NCBI GenBank assembly: GCA_032209605.1 | Contig: JASFXZ010000043.1 | Coordinates: forward strand, 730,819 to 794,818 | DNA: 64,000 nucleotides | Source: Mactromeris polynyma | Taxonomy: Eukaryota > Mollusca > Bivalvia > Venerida > Mactridae | Direction: 5' to 3' | In this document: piece after piece, positions 38,801 through 50,200 of the stretch | How the letters are laid out: each line of letters starts with the position of its first letter | Position numbering within the stretch: the first letter of the stretch is position 1 | Made by a program: the position numbers and the translations under genes | Notes under the pieces: generated by a model | The model's input: the letters and a program-made list of their open reading frames with translations, nothing else | Databases searched by the model: none | What the model was told of the DNA's origin: nothing

Positions 38801-40998
38801 TGGCACGCTTGTTGTAATATTTAATGTGTTAGAACAATAGGTAAACCAAAATGTATGTGTTAGGCAGACACAGCAAGGCTTTCACTTGACCATTATGTAG
38901 ACTTTGTTTCTTTCACAGAACATCCACCGATATTGTTTAAATTGCCTCTCTCAGCCATGCTTAAATGATTTCAGTGAATAAATGCAAGTTAATCAAATCC
39001 CCTAGTGAATGATAGTTCACTGAGAAATCTCCTTCACAAGAGATGGTGGGCGTTTTGTGGCATTTTTTATGTTTGATACGGAGAGGGGAGAACCACTTTG
39101 TTGGAGGAATTAATTAGAATGATTTATTGTTGACAGTTCCGCGAGAAGAAACATCTAGATTTTTATTGATGTAAACTTGTACTGTTACCTTAGGGGATAA
39201 ACTTGGGATCTGATTTGTAAGAAGTCTCATCCATAATGTGTTTGTCTGTCAGCTTCCGACGTTATCATTTGTTTGAGTCTGACAGTGTCACTGTATTGAT
39301 GTGTTTATACAATATATGTGTTAAGTAGTTACATATTGTTACATAGAATATAGATCAATTTATTTACATGTGTCAAAGCAATTCTGCATCAATGTATGTA
39401 GGTACTGCATTCATGTCTCAGTTATTTCCTCCTTATAAAGTGTTTCAATCAATTTGTAAAGCAAGTAGTTACCAAATGAATGATTATTATGGTAGGTTAC
39501 TAATACTTAAAGGATACTTTGATTGAAGTGATGTCTGGAAGAGTATGATGTTGCTATTGGTTATAAGATAATTCACAAGTACCAATATTACCAGTATGTT
39601 AAATGCGTTTGAATCAGTTGTAGCTTTCCTCACTGTCAAGTTAGTCTGAAAAATATAAGTTCTTGTTGAAGACAAAATTCCAATCTGCATCTCCAAAAAG
39701 GCATATAGCCGAAACGTTGATATAGTAAAAGATAGTAAGGATGCAGCATCATCTTGGTATCCTTACCATAGTGAGACAAGATGTTACAATTGGTGGATGT
39801 ATGAAGGTCCCTAGTCTTCTACAATATATTCAGGCATGGTTAAGATTATTTGTACTCCAAATATTTTGATGCAGAATTGTTGCAGCATTTGTGTTTTGTC
39901 ATTTTGTGTTTTAAAGAACTGCAAGAAATTAAAACAGAATTAGAAACACACAGGGGTTGTTTTATCTTTATTTCATTGTATCATGTAACAGTCATCATAG
40001 TACAATGTTTTAACAAGAGTAGATCAACTTCTATATGATGTATGGACAATCCGTTATATGTATCACATCTTATAAACAATCAAGACTTAAAGTCACTGAA
40101 CAACATTATGATAATTATGCACATATGCTTTTAAGCACTTTTTTGAGTAAAAGATGTAATTGAAGAAAAAAATCTAATTCACAGGCAGAACATGTTAATG
40201 TTTGTACACTAATGAAAACAGTTCACTACATGTATTAATGTGAAAGCATACATGGGAATAGCAAGAAAGAATATGAACAATTCATCAACATCACACAAAA
40301 ATATAATAGAATACAATCGTATATGAGTATCAACTTTAGTTTAGATACATTGTCGGACACATGCAGAGTAACAACCTATAATAAAGATATGCCAAATTCA
40401 ATACTTTCTGTATTCAAATACCAACAAATATCCCACATGTGAGACAGCATGAAAGGGCAGGAAGTTGCACAAATCTTCAGCAGGGTGTTACAAGTACCGG
40501 TATTCTGATTTAATAGAGCTGCCAAGTTCACAGAAATCCATACATATTTGACAGATACTGACCTATGACCTAACAGTATCCAGAGTTCCAAGCAATGTCG
40601 CCTTTCATAGTAAAAGTGATAACAATTTCAGTATAAATTATTGCCATTAACTCAATATCACTTTTCAGCATGTGATGAAATCCTTACCAAGCCTTTATTA
40701 GGAAACATGAACATTATACTATTACAACAACAACAACTGAGACAGGAATTATGAAATTAAGTCTCCTCCATGTTTTAGGCCTACAACCACAGTGAATCCA
40801 TCATCAAATGTGCCGGAACATCAATATCATCTTTCTATATAACTGTATCAAGTTTAATGTTCAAACATAATCACTTCTTATATTCAACACGCAGTATTTC
40901 TGACCAAAATAAATGAACAAGGTAACGTTCGAAGTCAAACAGCTTTACTAAATCAGGTCAGTATGTTAGACAGCGTTAGGGAAGAAAGGTATCATCAA
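35852..40998. other. Convergent intergenic region
   Basis: About 5 kb of AT-rich DNA between the synapsin and twinfilin 3' ends. It includes a direct duplication of 36 bp (37606-37641 and 37642-37677, containing cattctgtatgtacagggta). No open frame exceeds about 92 codons and none has a recognisable domain. It may include long 3' UTRs of either gene. Confidence 0.55.
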
Positions 40999-41183
40999 CC
41001 AATGTCCAGCAGTTTTACTCTGACAACAGCTGCGACCAATGTCCAGCAGTTTTACTCTGACAACAGCTGTGACCAATGTCCAGCAGTTTTACTCTGACAA
41101 CAGCTGTGACCAATGTCCAGCAGTTTTACTCTGACAACAGCTGTGACCAATGTCCAGCAGTTTTACTCTGACAGCTGCGACCA
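40999..41183. repeat. 37-bp tandem repeat, 5 copies
   Basis: Starts at 40999, 41036, 41073, 41110 and 41147. The unit contains ccaatgtccagcagttttac and a cagctgtga/cagctgcga variant. The last copy has a short deletion. Confidence 0.95.
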
Positions 41184-42600
41184 ATGAGACATGCACACAA
41201 AACTGTAACATTTTAATGAACAAACCAGGTATAAGCTTATTTCAAAACCAAATCAACAGTTATAGCACAAATAATATGAGCAGACGTCTAGGCACTAAGC
41301 AATTTTCATGTAATGGGTGGCTTGAATCGTCAGAGTTGACATATTTACATTATGGTTGAGTGCAGTGAAACTCTGTGGAAAAGGTTACCCCAACAGTATA
41401 CCATACATTCACTATGTATAAGATGGTTATGCTGACTTTGTGTTCTGTATGAACAATAAGTTGAATAACGTGACACAACGTCGCAATAGTTTCAGAACCC
41501 CATAACTTGTTTTTTGTCTTTTTGAGAAAAACAACTTTAAAGTTTTACCCTCCTGTAGAGAATAGTAACATGGGGTTACTGAATTGCATTTTATTTAAGT
41601 TATCTGCATTCCAGAACAATATTATAGGTAATACAGATAGAATGAGCTAGGAAAGACGGTTTCAACAATACCAAATACTCAAAACTGCCAAATATTGAGT
41701 TACAGGGTTCTGGAAATAAGGCAACAAAGCGAGACCAGCAATATGATCTGCAGACGGAAAACAACAAATTATGTCCTTGAATTCTACAGCGGGAACAATA
41801 AGCAACATCTAATATAGCAGACAGCATGCCAGCAGACTGGATAAACAAGATATAACAATCCCTGCATGAAATGAAGAGGAATGTTTAATGAAATACAGAT
41901 AAGTCAGAAATCTGTCTGGTTGTCAGGTCGACGATTATAGATTCAAATTACGAGACATCCAAGGATGTTTTTATTGATATGTTTTCCATTAAAAATCCAA
42001 GGATCCTAGTTCTGCAAACTGAAGTATTATCTAACCTGCCAACTGATTCTGCATTACAGAAAAGCACTGTACAGTTAATACTGTATTGCTAAATAGAACT
42101 TCGTTACATCGTGTCCATCTAGAAGCATAAATTCATGGCCTTGTTATCACTAGGCTGAACAACAAAAAGGTGGACAGTCAATCAGTTTAGCATTAAACAA
42201 GAAAACAGACCTTATATTACAGACGTATTGTCAATACATACAAAATGTCATATCAAGCATGTTCTTAGATAAAAATCAAAAGGCAAGAACAATTACCAAG
42301 CAAAATCTGTATAATAAATGACATGTCAAAAGTAACATGATTGCACAAAATACAGTATACTTATCAGGTTATAACGGACTTTTAACCAATTAGCACATAC
42401 CATCGCAAAATACACGTTATAAATTTTTGTCACAAGAGTTTAAAATAAAGCAGAGTAAAAATAAAACGGCTCATCTCCTATGACTCCACCTTTAGTGACT
42501 TAGGTTTGAACCTGACTTGATCCATTTGCATAGAATCAAATACCTTTGGGAAAAATATTCCAACGACTGTTTTCGAAATTTGCCAATACACATTCTGACA
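41184..42600. other. Non-coding stretch
   Basis: AT-rich DNA in the intergenic region. The minus frame 41600-41848 has no recognisable family. No transposon ends found. Confidence 0.45.
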
Positions 42601-43030
42601 AAGTCTGGTGACGATTGGACAAAGAATTCTAAAGTTATTGATCGGAAAAGACCAATTTCAGGTAAGTTCTCTAATTAAAGGGCAATTACTCTGGAATGAC
42701 AAGTGCCATATGGCTAGTTAGCGGACTTGTCCAAGACATTATGCCGATAGACGTTATGACTAAGTCTGGTGAAGATTGGACAAAGAATACTTAATTTATT
42801 GATCGGACAAGACAAATTTTAGGTAATTTCTCTAATTAAAGGGCAATAACTCTGGAGTGACATGTGCGATATAGCTGGTTATCGAACTTGTCCAAGATAT
42901 GATGCCGATACACATTACGACTAAGTCTGGTGAAGATTGGACAAAGAATACTTAAGTTATTGATCGGACAACATGCTGGACGCTGCCTGCCCGCTTCGAA
43001 CGGGCGTATAATAAAAATGCTATACCAAAC
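42601..43030. repeat. Interspersed repeat with 161-bp tandem unit, ~2.4 copies
   Basis: The phrase aagtctggtgaagattggac recurs at 42601 (one mismatch), 42762 and 42923. Units also contain aattaaagggcaataactc and gaacttgtccaagatatg. It ends with the short palindrome cccgcttcgaacggg and gcgtataataaaaatg. The 'gggcaataactc' style is common in bivalve interspersed repeats. Confidence 0.75.
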
Positions 43031-43934
43031 AAAAATTCCTGTGTTCACACAAAACCATAAAAATATAATTTTTAAATCAAATAATGTTCAGCTTTTAAAA
43101 TACTAGTACAATACAAGGTATCATCTAAACTAAACTACAAAGATCACATACCCAAGTTTAGAGTTTATATAAGTCTGAAAAAAGGAACATAAAAATGTAC
43201 CTAAATATTTTAATCTTGTGACAACAAAATAGACGCTTCCACAACAAAACCTGTAAGAGTGACATTGGTTCAGACGTCGAGTATTTCCATATGAAATGTT
43301 GACATCACAAACTAAGCACTTTCTCTGAAAAGTGTCTGTGGTCTTTATTTTGATTTATATCATTAAATGAACATGAAAATGTTGATATGTGATATAAATT
43401 TTGTTTCTTTCATTTTCAAAATTTAATATACATTTGAGTAAAGCGTTTCTGGTGCAATTTCAATTTGTTGTATACTTTTAAATATTTGAATTGCAATAAA
43501 TAGAAAAGAAGGCGTAATATTTTTGGTATCAAATGAACATAGAAAAATTTATCAGTTAGATTTTTGATCACTTATACAGGTTTTGTCGTAAAACAGCTCA
43601 AATAGTTCAGTACAGTATTTCCGCCATGGTTCGCTAATGCTCGAAACTATAACTGACAGCAGTAACTGAATTTCTAATTAGTTTTCATCCTTGGCAGTCC
43701 TTTTTCAGTACATTTCAGTACGTCTTCAACATCAAGTCACACTGTGATATGTGTTTTTCCATAAAATTGAAATATGCAACACTTCAAATTCTTATACATG
43801 AAGTTTACGGTTACAATTATTAGTAAGGACTGAATCATAAAAGCACTTTAAAATGTTTTCTCTTCAACACTGGTAGATTTAATTTTACTTTTTAGTTTTG
43901 CTGCAATATTTGAAAACAAGTAATCTATCTCATA
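43031..43934. other. Non-coding, possible twinfilin 3' UTR
   Basis: AT-rich DNA downstream of the twinfilin stop. On the - strand there is an AATAAA at 43344-43349, about 700 nt past the stop, which could be its poly(A) signal. Confidence 0.35.
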
Positions 43935-44025
43935 CACAGGAGATGTTACAAGTTCTATCCCTTTCATTTAAAAGGAGAAAACTGTCGAGGGGATAAAGGG
44001 AGAGAACTTGTGACAATCTTCTGTA
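43935..44025. mobile_element. Hairpin MITE, copy 3 (91 bp)
   Basis: Shortest copy: cacaggagatgttacaag to cttgtgacaatcttctgta, with an 8-bp duplication ATCTCATA at 43927-43934 and 44026-44033. It begins only 26 bp beyond the twinfilin stop, so it is probably in the 3' UTR, where it would form an RNA hairpin. Confidence 0.8.
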
Positions 44026-44050
44026 ATCTCATACTAAACAATTCACATTG

Positions 44051-44206
44051 TTATGACTGGTCTGTTGTATTCTTCAATAACTTTCTTGGGCCTTTCCTTG
44101 CAGGTCCTTTGGGTTTTTCAAATTTCATTGTGGCAATATTTTTCTTTGGATGTATTTCATCATAGAAGAACTCTTCAGTTAATTCATTAGGATCATCTGT
44201 TTCAAC
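44051..44206 (-). CDS. Twf: Twinfilin exon 10 (tail and stop)
   Basis: 156 bp, acceptor ttgttacag. Encodes [15 protein letters not shown], then the basic [12 protein letters not shown] tail and TAA. Confidence 0.97.
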   Translation of the reverse strand, partial: VETDDPNELTEEFFYDEIHPKKNIATMKFEKPKGPARKGPRKLLKNTTDQS

Positions 44207-47200
44207 CTGTAACAAGGCATAATCAATGATTAACAAAATGATATCATAATTTTGTAACTCTTATTTCGGAGTTCTGAAATACACTTCTATTCTGGGACTT
44301 CTACTTTTAACCAACTTAAGGTTATATTTCAAGGAAGGACTTCTCAGAGTTCAAGTAAGCTTGAAATATTGGCATGCCTTATATGTTAACATGTACATGA
44401 ACAAGTACCAAACGAGGTACAGTCAGGGAAACATTCAGACAATGTTTACTATAGTTGCATTTAGAGCATAGTAAGATGACAGAAATAATATGTTAATATA
44501 CAGTAAACCCACCACTGAAAACTGATCTTCTTATTGAGATGGTCTAATATTGATTAGAGAACAAAACAGTGAAAATGGTCTTGAAAATTGTGTTTTTAGT
44601 TATGAGATGGTTTTATAATTGAAGTGTGTGGAGTTTTACTGTATATAAAATACACCTTCCTGAAAAGTATAACAGACAAGAACACTATAATTTACCTTTT
44701 TCTCAAAATTGATTTGTAGTGTTTGTTCTAGTGAGCTAATGAAAGGACCTTTACAACTTGAATACAACATTCTCTCTCTGATAGGACACTTATATCCAGG
44801 CATGGAGTATATAAAAACTGAAATATAAACACACAAGTCCTTAAAGAATGTTTATACAATAAGGACAAGAAATTTCATTACAGTTTATCTAACAGCAGTC
44901 CTGCATTCAGTAAAGAAGTTTGCGGCTAACATTTCGTAACGTTTGCCTTTGGTTCCCCATGTGCAGTGAAGGCGATACGGTGGGCCAGGGATACATTTGG
45001 TTCCCCATGTGCAGTGAAGGCGATACGGTGGGCCAGGGATACATTTGGTTCCCCATGTGCAGTGAAGGCGATACGGTGGGCCAGGGATACATTTGGTTCC
45101 CCATGTGCAGTGAAGGCGATACAGTGGGCCAGGGATACATTTGGTTCCCCATGTGCAGTGAAGGCGATACGGTGGGCCAGGGATACATTTGGTTCCCCAT
45201 GTGCAGTGAAGGCGATACGGTGGGCCAGGGATACATTTGGTTCCCCATGTGCACTGAAGGCGATACAGTGGGCCAGGGATACATTTGGTTCCCCATGTGC
45301 ACTGAAGGCGATATGGTGGGCCAGGGATGCATTTGGTTCCCCATGTGCAGTGAAGGCGATACGGTGGGCCAGGAATACATTTGGTTCCCCATGTGCACTG
45401 AAGGCGATATGGTGGGCCAGGGATACATTTGGTTCCCCATGTGCAGTGAAGGCGATACGGTGGGCCAGGAATACATTTGGTTCCCCATGTGCAGTGAAGG
45501 CGATACGGTGGGCCAGGGATACATTTGGTTCCCCATGTGCAGTGAAGGCGATACGGTGGGCCAGGGATACATTTGGTTCCCCATGTGCAGTGAAGGCGAT
45601 ACAGTGGGCCAGGGATACATTTGGTTCCCCATGTGCAGTGAAGGCGATACGGTGGGCCAGGGATACATTTGGTTCCCCATGTGCAGTGAAGGCGATACGG
45701 TGGGCCAGGGATACATTTGGTTCCCCATGTGCAGTGAAGGTGATACGGTGGGCCAGGGATACATTTGGTTCCCCATGTGCAGTGAAGGCGATACGGTGGG
45801 CCAGGAATACATTTGGTTCCCCATGTGCAGTGAAGGCGATACGGTGGGCCAGGAATACATTTGGTTCCCCATGTGCAGTGAAGGCGATACAGTGGGCCAG
45901 GGATACATTTGGTTCCCCATGTGCAGTGAAGGCGATACAGTGGGCCAGGGATACATTTGGTTCCCCATGTGCAGTGAAGGCGATACGGTGGGCCAGGGAT
46001 ACATTTGGTTCCCCATGTGCAGTGAAGGCGATACGGTGGGCCAGGGATACATTTGGTTCCCCATGTGCAGTGAAGGCGATACCGTGGGCCAAGGATACAT
46101 TTGGTTCCCCATGTGCAGTGAAGGCGATACCGTGGGCCAAGGATACATTTGGTTCCCCATGTGCAGTGAAGGCGATACGGTGGGCCAGGGATACATTTGG
46201 TTCCCCATGTGCAGTGAAGGCAATACAGTGGGCCAGGGATACATTTGGTTCCCCATGTGCAGTGAAGGCGATACGGTGGGCCAGGGATACATTTGGTTCC
46301 CCATGTGCAGTGAAGGCGATACGGTGGGCCAGGGATACATTTGGTTCCCCATGTGCAGTGAAGGCGATACCGTGGGCCAAGGATACATTTGGTTCCCCAT
46401 GTGCAGTGAAGGCGATACGGTGGGCCAGGAATACATTTGGTTCCCCATGTGCAGTGAAGGCGATACGGTGGGCCAGGAATACATTTGGTTCCCCATGTGC
46501 AGTGAAGGCGATACAGTGGGCCAGGAATACATTTGGTTCCCCATGTGCAGTGAAGGCGATACGGTGGGCCAGGGATACATTTGGTTCCCCATGTGCAGTG
46601 AAGGCGATACAGTGGGCCAGGGATACATTTGGTTCCCCATGTGCAGTGAAGGCGATACAGTGGGCCAGGGATACATTTGGTTCCCCATGTGCAGTGAAGG
46701 CGATACGGTGGGCCAGGGATACATTTGGTTCCCCATGTGCAGTGAAGGCGATACAGTGGGCCAGGGATACATTTGGTTCCCCATGTGCACTGAAGGCGAT
46801 ACAGTGGGCCAGGGATACATTTGGTTCCCCATGTGCACTGAAGGCGATATGGTGGGCCAGGGATACATTTGGTTCCCCATGTGCAGTGAAGGCGATACGG
46901 TGGGCCAGGGATACATTTGGTTCCCCATGTGCAGTGAAGGCGATACGGTGGGCCAGGAATACATTTGGTTCCCCATGTGCAGTGAAGGCAATACGGTGGG
47001 CCAGGGATACATTTGGTTCCCCATGTGCAGTGAAGGCGATACAGTGGGCCAGGGATACATTTGGTTCCCCATGTGCAGTGAAGGCGATACAGTTGGCCAG
47101 GGATACAAAACAAGACAGTTTCCTAACGTGAGCAACTGTTAGCCTTCACTGAACGCAAGGCTGATGTTAGTTTGCAGGATGTCAATCCCAGGCAATGAAT

Positions 47201-50200
47201 GTGGTATATCTCTCACCTACCAAGGAATAATAAATTAATGTTCTGAAGTCTATGTCATCTTTTTGTTCAAAATCATAAAAAGTGAAACAAAATCATCAGT
47301 TGACAATAACAATAAAGACTTTTTATTTGAGAGAAAACTTACTTGGGCATCTTAAAAATTCAAAAAAAGAATATAAACTATTAAACAACAAAACATCGAT
47401 TCTTAACTTTATAAGTTTGATAGTATAATACTAAAATATATATTGATTAAATCGTTGCTACCTTTAGAGCTAAGAAAATCTCCTTCATGAGTGTGCTTGA
47501 ATGCAAACAGATGATATCTGGCACTCTCGTCAGGCACTTTAGATGGTAACTGACTTGTAGTTACCTCCCCTGAATCTGCCAACTCTATAGTTTCCTGACT
47601 TATATCTAATTTCTGAAATATAACAAAAACATGCAATAAAATTCATATCTGTATATCTAAACAATTCTTATAAATGAATATATAGACTACAGTGGATCAT
47701 ACAACAGTTACATAAACAACATCAATACTACACTACACAGTTATAGCTTCATTGTGAAATGAAAATATATTTGCATACATACCAGTTGCACATAGGACAC
47801 TTTTTCTTCTTTGAAATCTACAATACGATGAGCTGCAGCATCAGATATAGGAAATGAAAGTCCTTTCATTGTTTGATGTTTGGAGTCTATATGTACATCA
47901 GTTCTTGTCTGGAAAATATATAGAATTTATTTCTTATGAGATGCAGAAATATAAACAAATGCAAGAATTATATCACCTAGCGAAGGTAAATGTTAAATGT
48001 GATTTACCATAAGCACCTGACAGACAGTTTGTCCAGGAAAATATGTATCAAAATACAGTCGGACTTCGTTCATTCGAATTCACCGGATCTAAAATTTTAG
48101 TTTGAATAATGCATGGCTTCGAATAGCCCATTTCAATTTGACATTCCTAAGAAGATACATCGGGACCTGATATTTATTAATAATAATAACGATAAAAGCT
48201 TTATTTTCAGAAGGTAAAACACAAAAGACAGTAAACTTTACATTGGTACATATAAAAACATAATAATAACAAATATAAAGCATGTCTTATTTCCATGTGG
48301 CCTTCCATAAAACTTATAAATGTTACATACATGTAGAAATAATATTTACAATTTTGACAAAATGTGTTAAATATCTTCACTTGAAGAAACAAAATTAAAA
48401 GTAATATTCGACAGACACACAAAATTGATAAAAAGGTACGGTATGTATATCTTTTTTTAAATTGTGTCAAAGATTTCATTGAACGAATATCTTCGGTGAT
48501 GTCATTCCATACAGTCATGCCAAAATATGAAAAAGAATTTCGTTAAACTTAATCAGTTTTAATAACTACATGGGCAATGTCATTTTTCGTGACAGATCTT
48601 AAGCTGTATGAGCAATTATTACATATTCTGGATGATACCAAGTATTGAGATAGAAGGTTGTTGAATAAACAAAGTCTGACTGTAGTTCATCACTGGTGTG
48701 AACTGACAACACTGCCTTATATTCAGTACAAGGTGACTGTATAATTGATGAAATCATTCAAACCAATTTGAGGGTCACCACAAAGTCAGACATGTTGATC
48801 TGCTGTAGCTTTAAATTCTAATATCACCAACTCAATGGATTCTTGAAGAGAGACAAATTAATCAAAGAATAATGACAAATAAAGACAAAGAGACAAATAG
48901 ACATCTTTGCAATCACTTTGTGGCATGATAAAATCAATGTCAGAACATCAGGATAGAGATCAGACTTGTCTAAGATGTGACAAAGTTTTAGGGGAACTTT
49001 TGTTGAGTAAAGACAAACAGCTTGAAAGAATGGTCCAACAATGTTTTATATTTCATACAGATTTGAAGATCATTGACCCAAGTCATTTTCTGGCACCTTA
49101 TACATACTGTAAGATACATTTGTAAGTAATGAAATTTACAAAGCAGAGACCAAGTAGAAATGAAGACATGACATACATTCCAAAATCAACAAAAATTCTA
49201 TTTCTGAACAGTTCAGACTTCACATGTACATTCACTTGAAAATCAGTGACAACAGATTTAAATTCCCACACTGGCAGACGACAATATAGACTATAACCTT
49301 TGACTCAGATACGTAGGATGATGTATTCATGCATTATGGGTAGACAAGTAAAGATTGAGCATTCATGTCACTTACTTCAGTAGTACCGGTCTAAATAAAG
49401 GGAAACAAATGCTGTCAACCAAATAAACCACACAGTAAAATTGCACAAAATAAAAATTAAACAGTTTTAGGCATTAATATTATTAAGATTTAGCAAATGC
49501 TTTTGCATCTACAAAAAATATGCATCACTGTCATGTCAATACAATAAGACACATCCATGACTCACAAAGAAAATCTCATATCCATAACATTAAATAAAAG
49601 AAGGCATATTCAGCAAAAGAGTGTCGAGTATTTTAAGAAAACTAACTATTCTCTAAATATTTTTACCATTTTCAACAATTTGTTAGAAGAGATCTTTGTA
49701 AAATAAAACTAAAACTGTTGGAACAACTTTTTGTTGCGTCGGCTATTGTATATGAAAGACACTGGCCGAATTACACACGCCAGACTTGCATGTAGGTCAA
49801 GGTCACTTGCATGTAGGAGGTCAAGGTCTTGTTTTGATGAACATCAGCTGTTGGTGTTCATTTTTATTGAATTTATTAAACAAGTCTTCAAAGTGATAAA
49901 AACAAGTCTCCTCCAATACATGCATCACAGGACCAGGCTGGAAGCAGAGCACAGTGTCAGTTAGTGCTCTCTGAGCATTGTCTAACTTGTCTCCAGGACC
50001 AGGTTGGAAGCAGAGTACAGTGTCAGTTAGTGCTCTCTGAGCATTGTCTTACTTGTCTCCAGGTCCAGGCTGGAAGCAGAGTACAGTGTCAGTTAGTGCT
50101 CTCTGAGCATTGTCTAACTTGTCTCCAGGACCAGGTTTGAAGCAGAGGACAGTGTCAGTTAGTGCTCTCTGAGCATTGTCTAACTTGTCTCCAGGACCAT

